Assembly (NCBI RefSeq): GCF_041860085.1
Contig: NZ_CP124747.1
Location: 2,728,001 to 2,792,000 of the forward strand
Direction: 5' to 3'
DNA length: 64,000 nucleotides
DNA from: Schlesneria sp. DSM 10557
Lineage (GTDB): Bacteria > Planctomycetota > Planctomycetia > Planctomycetales > Planctomycetaceae
The notes under the pieces are model-generated. The model saw nothing but the letters and a program-made list of their open reading frames with translations. It made no database searches and was not told the DNA's origin. The stretch's first letter is position 1, and every line of letters starts with the position of its first letter. The position numbers and the translations under genes were made by a program. Positions 10,418 to 20,387 of the stretch are shown here, one piece after another.

Positions 10418-10948
10418 TCCGACGGACTGCCGATCAGTAAAAGCCGTTGCAGATCACGTCGTCACTCGCAACGTGCCCCCTGATGAATAGCATACCCATA
10501 TCGTTTTCCATTAAGAAAACACATTCAGTACGAGACCAGCGAAGACCTGGGAGCAGAAAGCTTGCGATCATCCCCTTGGGCGACGATGCAGGACTGCGTG
10601 ACGACAAGTCGGAATGTCGATCAATATCGGATGCAGATGGATACAAGCGAACCGGAAAAAGCGATGACTGATTCTCCCCGGACAATCCCCCGTCTGAGCT
10701 GCAACTCGCTGAACGGAAACCGCCTGACATACTGACGCGACTGACCTCCCTTGCCTTGAAGCGGAGTAGGTGAAACACTGCCGTGCGGCAATCGGGACCA
10801 CAGGACATGACTGGAGTGAATCGGTTAAGCCCCCCGGGGTATCATCCCCGCACTCTCGCCTGACGCGCCGTTATGCGAGATATGACGCCTCGCGCATTCC
10901 CCGGTCGCCGCCCGTATTGGACCCGATGAAACAGAACAGCCCCGGTGA
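10418..10948. promoter_or_regulatory. Divergent intergenic region between cassettes A and C
   Basis: 531 bp separating divergently transcribed paralogous genes, so promoters for both should lie here. The open frames in it, including a 163-codon one from 10770 that runs into the next gene out of frame, have no recognisable content. No clear -35/-10 pair was found by eye. Confidence 0.4.
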
Positions 10949-13900
10949 TGCGGTGCGCAACAACGTCCCCGTAGCAATCGTTCTGACCATGATCGAGATT
11001 CTGAGGAACACAACATCGATTCCGATCCGCCTACTCCCGATTTCCAGCACGCGATCTCCGAACAGGGTCGGCGCAGGATCAGTCCCTACCTCGTTGCTTC
11101 AGGTCTGGCTGGCTGCGTCCTCATCCTGCTACTCGTCTGGTTCCTTCCCCACCTGGTATCAGGAAAATCCGCTGAACAACTTGTCGAGCAGGGTCAGGTC
11201 GCACTCACTGAGCAGAAAGTCACGCTGGCCCGCCACTGTGCCGAGCGGGCTCTTCAACTGAAGCCCGACTTCACCGCTGCCTGGGAACTGTCGGCGGAAG
11301 CGAATGCTCAGTCGGGTGATCCCGATCAGTCCCTGCGCGCGCTGGAAAAACTGGCCGCACTGGATCCCGCAGCCGCTGCATCCCTGGGCCGTCGCCTGGG
11401 ACGGCGATGGATGGTTGAAAACCGTGTTCGCCCTGCGCGGGCGGCGCTGATGTATACTGCGGGGGTCAATCCGGATCTGGCCGACCTCTACCGCTGGCAG
11501 GGTCAGATGGCCACTGTCATGGGGCGGCCGCAGGAAGTCGTGCGCTGCATCATTGAACTGATCAAACGCAACGCCTTCAACAAGGAGGACCTGATCCTCG
11601 TTACCTCAGCAAACCCGGTGGCACCCGACGGTTCCCGACTGGCCAAAATGATCGAACTGGATCGGGAAAGCCGCTTCGATATCCTGGCCTACGTCCTGAA
11701 CGACATCGCGCTGAACCATCTCGACAAAGCCCGTAACGGTCTGAAGGAAATCACCCGCGCGCGTCCACAGGACGCAGAAGCGATGGGTCTGTTAGGCGAA
11801 ATTCTGGCCGACGGGCCTGCCCCGGATTTTCTCGCCTGGAACGCCCAGGTCACGCCTGCTCTGGAGACAAACTCCCACGTCTGGCTGGCGCGGGGAAAAT
11901 GGCTGAGGCACCAAGGTCATACGGACAGTGCGATTCGCTGTCTGTACGAAGCATTTCAGCGTGAGCCCGAGTTACAACCGGCCAATTTCCTGCTGGGGCA
12001 GTTGTTGACACAAACAGGAGCGACGGAGCTGGGATCCGAGTTCACGGCACGGGGAAAGCGCCTTCAGACCATCATCAGCCTCAGTGCGCGCCTGCGCGAC
12101 CAGCGTGCCAACGACTGGCTGATCCCCCTCATCGCAGAACTGCAGGCGACGGGACGGTTATGGGAAGCGTGGGGCTGGATTCGAATCCTCGAACAATTGC
12201 CGCCGGCGGACCGAAAGTTATTGCTCACTGCGGAAATCCAGGCTCTGAAGAGCGACCTGGACTCGCGTCTGACGGCCAGTCTGCCACGCACGCACCCCGA
12301 CAGTCTTCCTGGCCGAGACTTCGAATGGCAACAATTTCCCTTGCCTGACTGGAGCAAGACTGCAGCGGCACACGCTTCCCCGGCACACTCATCCGAACCG
12401 CGAGACGACTCGCCCCCTCAGCAAGTCACCAGACCGGCGGAGCCGATCCGATTCGTCGATCAGGGATCGGCGAGCGGGTTGAATTTTCGATACGTCACCG
12501 CCGGTTCACCACAACAGGGCCGAAAGATCTTCGAAACGATGGGAGCGGGGGTGGGCGTACTGGACTATGACCTGGATGAGTGGCCTGACCTCTATTTTCC
12601 GCAGGGAAGCACCTCGGCCACTGAACCCTCCATCGGTCCCACAGACGACCTCTACCGCAATCGGTTCGGCGAACAGTTTGTCGATGTGACCCCGTTGGCC
12701 GGCATCCACGAGACGACCTTCTCACAGGGTGTGGCCTGCGGAGATTTCGACTGTGACGGCTTTCCCGATGTGTATGTTGCCAATCTCGGTCGGAATACGC
12801 TGTATCACAACAACGGAGACGGAACGTTCACGGATGTCACCTCTCTCGCGGGTCTGCGTCAGTCCGTCTGGACGGTCAGTTGCGCGATCGCCGACCTCAA
12901 TGGCGATGGACTTCCGGAACTCTTCGATGTGAACTACGTCGGCGGAGCGAAACTCTTCACCGGGATGTGCTACGACGAACACAATCGTCCGGGGATCTGT
13001 CGCCCCGTCGTCTACGACCCGGTCACCGATACGATCGGGCTGAATCAGGGAGATGGGCGATTTATCGAGCAGCAAAGGGAGTGTGGCCTGGAACTGCCGC
13101 AAGGAACCGGGCTGGGCCTGGTTGTCGCGGACTTCAACGACGACGGCCGCGTTGATGTCTTCGTAGCGAACGACATGACCCCCAACTACCTGCTGATCAA
13201 TGAGCAGACCAGTCCCGACCAGCCGCTCCATTTTCGTGACGAAGCCTTTTTGAGGGGCGTCGCTCTTGATCAGAACGGTGCCTCACAAGCATGCATGGGG
13301 GTGGCCTGCGCCGATGTGAATCGTGACGGTGCCATGGATCTGTATATCACGAACTTCGCGCGAGAACACAACGCCTTTTATCGATCCCAACCGGGTGGGT
13401 TCTATCAGGACCAGATCCGCAGCGCCGGGCTGAGTGAGCCCGGCTTCGAGCCACTGGGTTTCGGCACACAGTTTTTTGATGCAGACCATGATGGCTGGTA
13501 CGATCTGGTCCTCGTCAATGGGCAAATCGACAAGATCCCAGGTGAACCCTATCGGATGAGAGCGCAGTTCTTTCGAGGAACCGCAGCAGGAACCTTCACA
13601 GAACTGTTTGCAGACCAAGCGGCAGGAATCTTCAGTCAGGAGCGACTCGGCCGCGGACTGGCACTGCTCGACTGGAACCGTGACGGGAAAATCGATTTCG
13701 TCGCAACCGATCTCGAAGCAGCGGTCCTGCTCGCGGAGAACCAAACCACCTCCCCAGGCCACGCGGTTCAGTTGAAACTGATCGGGACAAGAAGCAATCG
13801 CGATGCGGTCGGTGCAAAACTGCGAATCCGGGTCTCCGCAGACGATATCCGCACCATACAGATAATGGCGGGTGACGGGTACGAATCCAGCAGCCAGAAG

Positions 13901-14056
13901 CAGATCGATATCGGGATCGGCAGTCGGACGATCGTCGAAGAAATCCAGATCCAATGGCCGTCCGGGCACATCGACACAAAAACAAATGTCGATGCAAAAT
14001 GCCCCTGGATAGCGATTGAAGGGGCAGAAACGTGGTTTCCGATTATCAGGGATTAA
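10949..14056 (+). CDS. TPR / FG-GAP / ASPIC-UnbV protein (cassette C), start unclear
   Basis: The frame is open from 10949. It encodes a polar stretch, a transmembrane segment (about 11102-11155: GLAGCVLILLLVWFL) and TPR-like repeats, then a propeller with DYDLDEWPDLYF, DFDCDGFPDVYV, DLNGDGLPELFD, DFNDDGRVDVFV and DWNRDGKIDFVA, and a C-terminal ASPIC/UnbV region (GAKLRI, GDGYESSSQ, IQWPSGH). The first ATG in frame is at 11411, but it lies well after the membrane anchor and first TPR repeats that both paralogues keep. No ATG, GTG or TTG exists in frame between 10949 and 11411. An ATG at 10926 is one frame off, so a single-base indel, a non-standard start or a sequence error is likely. First gene of cassette C. 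Confidence 0.82.
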   Translation, partial: CGAQQRPRSNRSDHDRDSEEHNIDSDPPTPDFQHAISEQGRRRISPYLVASGLAGCVLILLLVWFLPHLVSGKSAEQLVEQGQVALTEQKVTLARHCAERALQLKPDFTAAWELSAEANAQSGDPDQSLRALEKLAALDPAAAASLGRRLGRRWMVENRVRPARAALMYTAGVNPDLADLYRWQGQMATVMGRPQEVVRCIIELIKRNAFNKEDLILVTSANPVAPDGSRLAKMIELDRESRFDILAYVLNDIALNHLDKARNGLKEITRARPQDAEAMGLLGEILADGPAPDFLAWNAQVTPALETNSHVWLARGKWLRHQGHTDSAIRCLYEAFQREPELQPANFLLGQLLTQTGATELGSEFTARGKRLQTIISLSARLRDQRANDWLIPLIAELQATGRLWEAWGWIRILEQLPPADRKLLLTAEIQALKSDLDSRLTASLPRTHPDSLPGRDFEWQQFPLPDWSKTAAAHASPAHSSEPRDDSPPQQVTRPAEPIRFVDQGSASGLNFRYVTAGSPQQGRKIFETMGAGVGVLDYDLDEWPDLYFPQGSTSATEPSIGPTDDLYRNRFGEQFVDVTPLAGIHETTFSQGVACGDFDCDGFPDVYVANLGRNTLYHNNGDGTFTDVTSLAGLRQSVWTVSCAIADLNGDGLPELFDVNYVGGAKLFTGMCYDEHNRPGICRPVVYDPVTDTIGLNQGDGRFIEQQRECGLELPQGTGLGLVVADFNDDGRVDVFVANDMTPNYLLINEQTSPDQPLHFRDEAFLRGVALDQNGASQACMGVACADVNRDGAMDLYITNFAREHNAFYRSQPGGFYQDQIRSAGLSEPGFEPLGFGTQFFDADHDGWYDLVLVNGQIDKIPGEPYRMRAQFFRGTAAGTFTELFADQAAGIFSQERLGRGLALLDWNRDGKIDFVATDLEAAVLLAENQTTSPGHAVQLKLIGTRSNRDAVGAKLRIRVSADDIRTIQIMAGDGYESSSQKQIDIGIGSRTIVEEIQIQWPSGHIDTKTNVDAKCPWIAIEGAETWFPIIRD

Positions 14057-14587
14057 GATAAGTTCTCAATTGGATTCCCAAGCCATTTCGAACTGCCTAT
14101 AAAGTGCAGCGTCAGTGAACGTCCAGCGGGACAGGTCCCCGGAACGGGCTCGACCAACCACGACCAAAAGAGTGGCTGCATCATTTTTTTGATGCTTTGA
14201 CTCTCAGCGGATGTGTCAGTCTGGCGGCGTCCGGCAGTCTTCTTCCGAGCGGAGCCAGGACCTTCAGGCATTGGTTTACACTGATGCGTCAAGAGTTCGG
14301 TGGGAACTCCAAGGGAGAGGGTGGCACGGGCTTTGCTGTTTGCATCGCTGATCGAACCACTGAGTGCGTCAGGCTCGGTTCCGCAAGCAGACTGACTGAG
14401 ACAAGAAGCGTACACGAGAGCGTGAGCGAAGAGGGCCGTGCTCAAACGGAAGGCAACTCCTGCCGGGAACCCCCTCGACACTCAAATATGACAACCGCAT
14501 AATGATTGCCACGCTGCTGCCTTTGGGTTTCAGTCGGGCAACTTGAATTGGATTGATTGGCTTTTTGGATTTACTGCTGGAGCAAGA
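14057..14587. other. Gap inside cassette C, no gene seen
   Basis: 531 bp between the large protein gene and the lipoprotein gene. Short open frames on both strands lack recognisable features. The sequence around 14123-14150 contains GGGACAGGT and loosely recalls the dispersed element found at 38713, 59398 and 60692, but too weakly to call a copy. Confidence 0.35.
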
Positions 14588-15055
14588 ATGACGGTTGGAC
14601 GAAGTCTGCTACTGATTTGGCTGTGTTTGGTTTCTTTCTCTGGCTGCGGCTCGAACCAACCGAAAGCGGAAACACTGGTACCGGCATCGGGCACCGTGAA
14701 GGTGAACGGCCGCCCTGCGGAAGGGGTCCGCATCACCTTCCACCCCACCGACGACACCAAAGCACAAGGTGGCTGCTGGGCCATGACCGATGCGGAAGGG
14801 AAGTTCACAGTCACGCACCTCAGCAACAAACCAGGAATTCCCGCAGGAAATTACTTCGTCACCTTCTCACAGTTTGTAAAGCCTGATGGCAAGCCTCTCG
14901 CCGCCAATGAATCACCGACGATGACTCCGAGCACTCAAGCAATTGCGGCACGATGGAGTGACGTTGGCAAAGCAGGAATGCACAACAAGACGACGATTCC
15001 TGACAAGGGGACCACCAGCCTCGACTTCATCATCTCGACCTCTGCGAAGAAATAA
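14588..15055 (+). CDS. Small transthyretin-like lipoprotein (cassette C)
   Basis: 155 residues. The signal MTVGRSLLLIWLCLVSFSGC ends in a lipobox. The mature domain (VPASGTVKVNGRPAEG, then GKFTV and GIPAGNYFVTFSQFV) matches the cassette A and B lipoproteins. The ATG at 14588 has GGAG at a good distance; a frame reaching back to 14543 would add residues before the signal peptide and is less likely. It is followed after 314 bp by the pseudopilin gene, with a hairpin between them. Probable envelope lipoprotein partnered with the pseudopilin; this is inferred from linkage in all four sets. Confidence 0.87.
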   Translation: MTVGRSLLLIWLCLVSFSGCGSNQPKAETLVPASGTVKVNGRPAEGVRITFHPTDDTKAQGGCWAMTDAEGKFTVTHLSNKPGIPAGNYFVTFSQFVKPDGKPLAANESPTMTPSTQAIAARWSDVGKAGMHNKTTIPDKGTTSLDFIISTSAKK

Positions 15056-15207
15056 TCTCGGAATTTTCGAGAAAGAAACGAGCAGCCTGCCTGTAATGTG
15101 CTTTAGTGAACAGCACTGCGACAACCTGCCTGATCACCACCAACGAAGATAACCGCCAGTGAATGGGTGAGCGCAACCGACGAAATTGATTAAGACAGCG
15201 ACAGACG

Positions 15208-15242
15208 CGGGTACCACTTGAAACTTATCCAGCCGGTACCCG
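15208..15242 (+). promoter_or_regulatory. Hairpin in the 314-bp gap before pseudopilin C
   Basis: A perfect 8-bp inverted repeat (CGGGTACC / GGTACCCG) with a 19-nt spacer, about 130 bp before the pseudopilin start. It could fold in mRNA as an attenuator or stabiliser, or serve as an operator. The rest of the gap 15056-15369 shows no gene. Confidence 0.35.
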
Positions 15243-15369
15243 GACGACAAACGTGAAGTTGCGCATCTGCCTGCCCCCGCCTGCAAGACCTTTCCCTTGT
15301 GTAACCCTCGAAGGCTTTGATTGCCCGTTCGAGCTATTTGTTTGTCTCCCATTGTTGAAGGATCTTTTC

Positions 15370-16380
15370 ATGAAAGCCTCCGTCGGTCTCGCGAACATTT
15401 CGCGACGCAGATCAAAAGCGTTCACTCTGATTGAACTGCTGGTGGTCATTGCGATCATTGCCGTCCTCATCGCGCTGCTGCTCCCCGCAGTTCAGCAGGC
15501 ACGCGAAGCCGCGCGCCGCACCCAGTGCAAGAACAATTTTAAGCAATTGGGCCTCGCACTGCACAACTACCACGACACCTTCTCGGTGTTCCCTTACGCC
15601 ACGGCAAACGGCCCTTACTCGACCCCCGCTAACGTCAAGAACCACACAGGCTACGTCCTGCTTCTGCCGTACATTGACCAGAGTCCTCTGTACAACCAGG
15701 TCAACTTCTCGCTCCCCATGGGCGACAACCTGGGCGCAACGTGGAGTCCTGTTTCCGGTGCCGCACTGACCCCAGGCCCCGCACCGACCACCAACACGGC
15801 CATCGGCACCAACAAAATTGCTGCTTTTCTGTGCCCCAGCGACAATGGAAAAGAAACCGTTGTCGGGGACGGAAACTATGGCTGTGCCGTTGGCGTCATC
15901 GCTTACCTGACCACCTATGGATTCAGCACCACCTCCCCGAACGCATGGGGCTACTGGTCAAATGAAAATCAGTACGCTCGCGGCATGTTTGGCGAAAACT
16001 CCAACAGCAACATCCGGGACGTCAGCGACGGCACCAGCAACACCGTCGCTATGGTCGAAACCACCCTGAACGTCGCTGACGGTCACACCCCCGCTTGGTC
16101 TTGCCGCGCCTACGCCGGCAGCTCAATCGACTTCGCCAACCTGAGCGGTGGAGCCCGCAAGATCAACGACTGGGAATGCTGCGCCTGGACGAGCCCTCCT
16201 TTCAACAGCCGTCAAGTTGGACGGCTCGGTGAGTGGGGCAGCCCCGGCAGCCTCCACACCGGCGGATTGCAGGTTCTGCTGACCGACGGTTCGGTCCGCT
16301 TCATCAGCGAAAATCTCGACGCGACGACCCGCCAGCGACTTGGCTTGATCGCAGACGGAAACCCGCTGGGCGAGTTCTAA
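15370..16380 (+). CDS. DUF1559 pseudopilin (cassette C)
   Basis: 336 residues. The leader [16 protein letters not shown] precedes [17 protein letters not shown], then [17 protein letters not shown] and LHNYHD. C-terminal H-X9-DG is present ([12 protein letters not shown]). The ATG at 15370 follows AAGGATC at a good distance; the frame is open back to 15253 but those residues are not leader-like. It is the last gene of cassette C and ends at a strong terminator. Same predicted fate as its paralogues: cleavage and N-methylation by prepilin peptidase, then membrane anchoring. Confidence 0.93.
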   Translation: MKASVGLANISRRRSKAFTLIELLVVIAIIAVLIALLLPAVQQAREAARRTQCKNNFKQLGLALHNYHDTFSVFPYATANGPYSTPANVKNHTGYVLLLPYIDQSPLYNQVNFSLPMGDNLGATWSPVSGAALTPGPAPTTNTAIGTNKIAAFLCPSDNGKETVVGDGNYGCAVGVIAYLTTYGFSTTSPNAWGYWSNENQYARGMFGENSNSNIRDVSDGTSNTVAMVETTLNVADGHTPAWSCRAYAGSSIDFANLSGGARKINDWECCAWTSPPFNSRQVGRLGEWGSPGSLHTGGLQVLLTDGSVRFISENLDATTRQRLGLIADGNPLGEF

Positions 16381-16432
16381 ACCGGCATTCGGCAGATTTA
16401 CGCCGGTTGTCATGAAATCTCGAATTCGATCC

Positions 16433-16471
16433 GAAGCCGCTTCAGCCCCCTGAAGCGGCTTCTTCGTTTTT
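16433..16471 (+). terminator. Strong intrinsic terminator after cassette C
   Basis: A perfect 12-bp stem (GAAGCCGCTTCA / TGAAGCGGCTTC) with a 6-nt loop, followed by TTCGTTTTT, lies about 50 bp after the pseudopilin stop. Confidence 0.85.
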
Positions 16472-17160
16472 ACGCCCCTCCCCTCTCCTACAGCCTTCCC
16501 GCATCTCTCTACGGCCGGCCTTCCGGATCCAGACAGCAAGCCCCCAAACACCTCGTTGCCCGGAACGACACGCGGCACCTGATGCCAATAATTAGGCGAA
16601 AATGACCATTAAACTGGCAGTCGATTTCGCATGAACCATCAAGCTGATTACAGTTTTTGTCCGCTTGACGTCACCCGCAGGGAACTGATTCGGCCCGTCC
16701 CCGCAGTCACGAAAATTTCAAAAAAAATTAAAGACGCAATTGACATCTGAGCGGATGTTACTTAAAAATGCTCACCGAACGTGTGATATTTAAATTCGAG
16801 AGAGACAACAAGCAGCTGACAAAATATCTTGAACTTAACTTGATTCACTTGAACACCATGTGTCATTTTTTTGTTTTGAATTGGATCTCGACAATGAATT
16901 GAACACTCGCGAAAATAATCTCACATTTCGTTGACTGAAATTCAGCGAATAGGAAAAGTGTGAAGTCGGCACGCTGCCGCCCGCCTGGTGAAGTTTGATC
17001 AACGAGGGCCTCGGGCCAATCTGAACAACTTGGATCTCACATCGATGGATCCAAGTGGCAGAAATGAGAGAAACAGAGATAGTCTCAATCTCCCGATATA
17101 AATCACCGATCAAATAGATGTTGTTTTTTCACTGCTCAGAATTAAGAGAAGGTTTGTCGA
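16472..17160. other. AT-rich gap between cassette C and the fourth pair
   Basis: About 690 bp without a convincing gene. From roughly 16600 on, the DNA is clearly richer in A and T than the surrounding coding DNA. It contains one good sigma-70-like promoter candidate, listed separately. A 92-codon minus-strand frame (16835-17113) has no recognisable features and is probably chance. Confidence 0.4.
16740..16768 (+). promoter_or_regulatory. Candidate sigma-70 promoter
   Basis: TTGACA is followed by exactly 17 bases and TAAAAA in an AT-rich stretch. Transcription from here would give a leader of nearly 390 nt in front of the lipoprotein gene at 17161. A match to the bacterial consensus by eye; planctomycete promoters are not well characterised. 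Confidence 0.35.
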
Positions 17161-17607
17161 ATGTCTAAGTTAAGGGTCCATCGCCTGCTGCTCTGCCTGA
17201 CCCTCATCTCCAGCGCCGCCACAGTCGGTTGTGGTAAAGCAAAACAGCCCTGGGATACCGTCTATCCCGCTACCGGAGTCTTGCTGCTGGAAGGAAAGCC
17301 ATTGGCCGGTGCGCAGATCACGCTGATCCCAGAGGACAGTGAGGTCCCACCCTCCGTTCGTCCCACCGCGACCACGGAAATCGACGGCAGTTTCGAATTG
17401 GGAACTTATTCCAAAAGCGATGGGGCTCCCGCCGGGTCCTACAAGGTTCTCGCTCTGCATTACCCCATCGTGGGCTCGAAAGAGAATCCATCGGCTGGCC
17501 CCAATGATTTGCCAAAGAAGTATGCAAGTCAGAACACCACTGATCTGAAAATTGAAGTAACACCCGATGGCACCGAGCCCGGTGAATTGATCCTGCGAAA
17601 GAAGTGA
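17161..17607 (+). CDS. Small envelope lipoprotein (fourth pair)
   Basis: 148 residues. The signal ends at a lipobox-like ATVGC. The mature domain (YPATGVLLLEGKPLAGAQIT, then GSFELGTYSKSDGAPAGSY) has the same transthyretin/carboxypeptidase-regulatory-like plan as the three cassette lipoproteins but is more divergent and shorter, lacking their C-terminal part. AGAGAAGG lies eight bases before the ATG. It precedes a pseudopilin by 243 bp; no TPR/FG-GAP gene accompanies this pair. Confidence 0.85.
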   Translation: MSKLRVHRLLLCLTLISSAATVGCGKAKQPWDTVYPATGVLLLEGKPLAGAQITLIPEDSEVPPSVRPTATTEIDGSFELGTYSKSDGAPAGSYKVLALHYPIVGSKENPSAGPNDLPKKYASQNTTDLKIEVTPDGTEPGELILRKK

Positions 17608-17850
17608 TCGTTGCAATTCCGGTAACAGACTGATGGCAGAGAAATTGAGCTCCGCTGATCAACCTGGTCCCCGCGCCGAAAGTTCCTCCGACTTCGAATG
17701 AGCGAAGGAGCAAGAAGATGAAATGAATCCCGAGTGTAAGAACTGCGTCATGCATTGCCACACAATCGTGATGGCAGATGTCGAGTTGAATTTTCCTGGC
17801 TTAGAAATCACTTACGATAAGAGCCACTTCCTATTAGAAAGAAATTGATT

Positions 17851-18921
<1,071 letters not shown>

Positions 18922-18968
18922 TCCGACGGGTGCCGGGAGCACCGACGGGTAACGATTTGACGCGCACC

Positions 18969-19010
18969 AGAGGACTCGCAAAGCACGCTTTGCGAGTCCT
19001 CTGTCTTTTC
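18969..19010 (+). terminator. Strong intrinsic terminator after fourth pseudopilin
   Basis: A perfect inverted repeat with 16-bp arms (AGAGGACTCGCAAAGC and its complement), only two bases between them, followed by GTCTTTTC. It lies 47 bp after the stop. Confidence 0.85.
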
Positions 19011-19186
19011 AGTCACCACTTTTAATGACAACCGTCGTCCCACACCCATCCCCGCCACCAGTCACACCTTCCTGCCGAATGAGGTTTTCTGTCGCTTTCA
19101 GATGATTGTCGACGGCAGACGGGTTAGAGTGAGCTGCTCTCTACTCCAGTTCTTGCCCCTTCCTGTTCCATCATCATGAGGCCCCT

Positions 19187-20167
19187 ATGCTGATCGGCGA
19201 CATGTATGCCCCGGGAAAAGTGCGGTTAATCGAAGTCCCTGAGCCTGTTCTGCCGTCCGAACCCCCGCATGGCTGCTCCGGGCAAATCGTCTTCCAGCCC
19301 GAAACAACATGTCTGTGCGGATCAGATCTTCCTTACTTTAATGGCTGGAATGAATGGCCGATCGAGTTAGGTCATTCACTTCACGAAATGATCGGAACCG
19401 TCGTCGCGACGAACGGGAAGAAATGGAAAACGGGCGACCGCGTTCTGGCCGTCCCCGTCGCTCAGCAGGGCCTGGCCGAACGATTTATCCTCGACGAGAA
19501 CCGTGCAATCTCCGTCGCGACCAACGTCCCGGAAGAACAGGCGCTCATGGCCCAGCCACTGGGGACCGTCATCTTTGCTCTCAAGAAGCTCCCTTCCCTC
19601 CTTGATCGCGACGTCGTCGTCGTTGGACAGGGACCCATGGGTCAGCTTTTCAACGCGGCCCTCAGAAATCTCGGAGCGCGTCAGGTGATCGGCATCGACC
19701 TGGTCCAGAACCGTCTTGAGACCAGCCCGCAGATGGGTGCCACAGCCACGATCTGCAACGCGAACACCGACCCGGTAACGGAAGTCAAAAAAATCCTGGG
19801 GGGCAGATTGCCTGACGTTGTGATCGAATGCGTGGGCCATGCCGATCAACAGTTCAATCTGTGCATCGATCTCTGCAGACCCGAGGGGCAAATTCTGTTC
19901 TTTGGCGTGCCACCCGAAAAGATCAATGATTTACGCTGGCGGGACCTGTTCTTCAAAAACATCTCTGTTTACACCTCCGTCGGTCCTGATTTCTCGAGAG
20001 ACTTTCCATTAGCCATGCAGTGGATCAAAGAAGGACGAATCAACGTCGCTCCCATCATCACTCACCGGTTTCCCCTCAGTCGGCTCCAGGAAAGTTTTGA
20101 GCTCTTCCGAGATCGCAAAGAAGGGGTGCTCAAAGTCATCGTCACCTTCCCTGCGCTGGGAAAATAA
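19187..20167 (+). CDS. Zinc-binding alcohol/sugar dehydrogenase-like protein (MDR)
   Basis: 326 residues of the medium-chain dehydrogenase/reductase superfamily. The catalytic zinc site is suggested by Cys44 in CLCGSD and by GHSLHEMIG (His66, Glu67), a variant of the usual GHE motif. The Rossmann motif VVVVGQGPMGQL (about 139-150) predicts NAD(P) binding. The four-cysteine structural zinc lobe is absent and the protein is shorter than typical 340-350-residue members. GAGG lies five bases before the ATG. It probably oxidises an alcohol or polyol; the substrate cannot be read from the sequence. Single-gene unit, convergent with the next gene. Confidence 0.88.
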   Translation: MLIGDMYAPGKVRLIEVPEPVLPSEPPHGCSGQIVFQPETTCLCGSDLPYFNGWNEWPIELGHSLHEMIGTVVATNGKKWKTGDRVLAVPVAQQGLAERFILDENRAISVATNVPEEQALMAQPLGTVIFALKKLPSLLDRDVVVVGQGPMGQLFNAALRNLGARQVIGIDLVQNRLETSPQMGATATICNANTDPVTEVKKILGGRLPDVVIECVGHADQQFNLCIDLCRPEGQILFFGVPPEKINDLRWRDLFFKNISVYTSVGPDFSRDFPLAMQWIKEGRINVAPIITHRFPLSRLQESFELFRDRKEGVLKVIVTFPALGK

Positions 20168-20387
20168 GAGAAGCACCTGTCGCCCTCTTCGCCACTTGCA
20201 GCTCGAGCGTCAGCCGACCGAGCAATCCCATCAAACGGATCTTCGCCGGAACTCGTTCGCGGGATTTCCCGAAGTCGCGTCACAGAATGGGACTGTCGTT
20301 CTTACCGCTTTGTGAAGGGACGATCCCCCCCACTTGACGGGCCAGGACATCCTCGGACGGACTTGAGGAATCGGCTGAGTCGATCGA

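Noticed and set aside
10770-11261. 163-codon frame across the start of the cassette C gene
   Set aside because: It runs out of frame through the conserved membrane anchor and TPR start and shows no own features; only its ATG at 10926 is of interest for the frameshift question.
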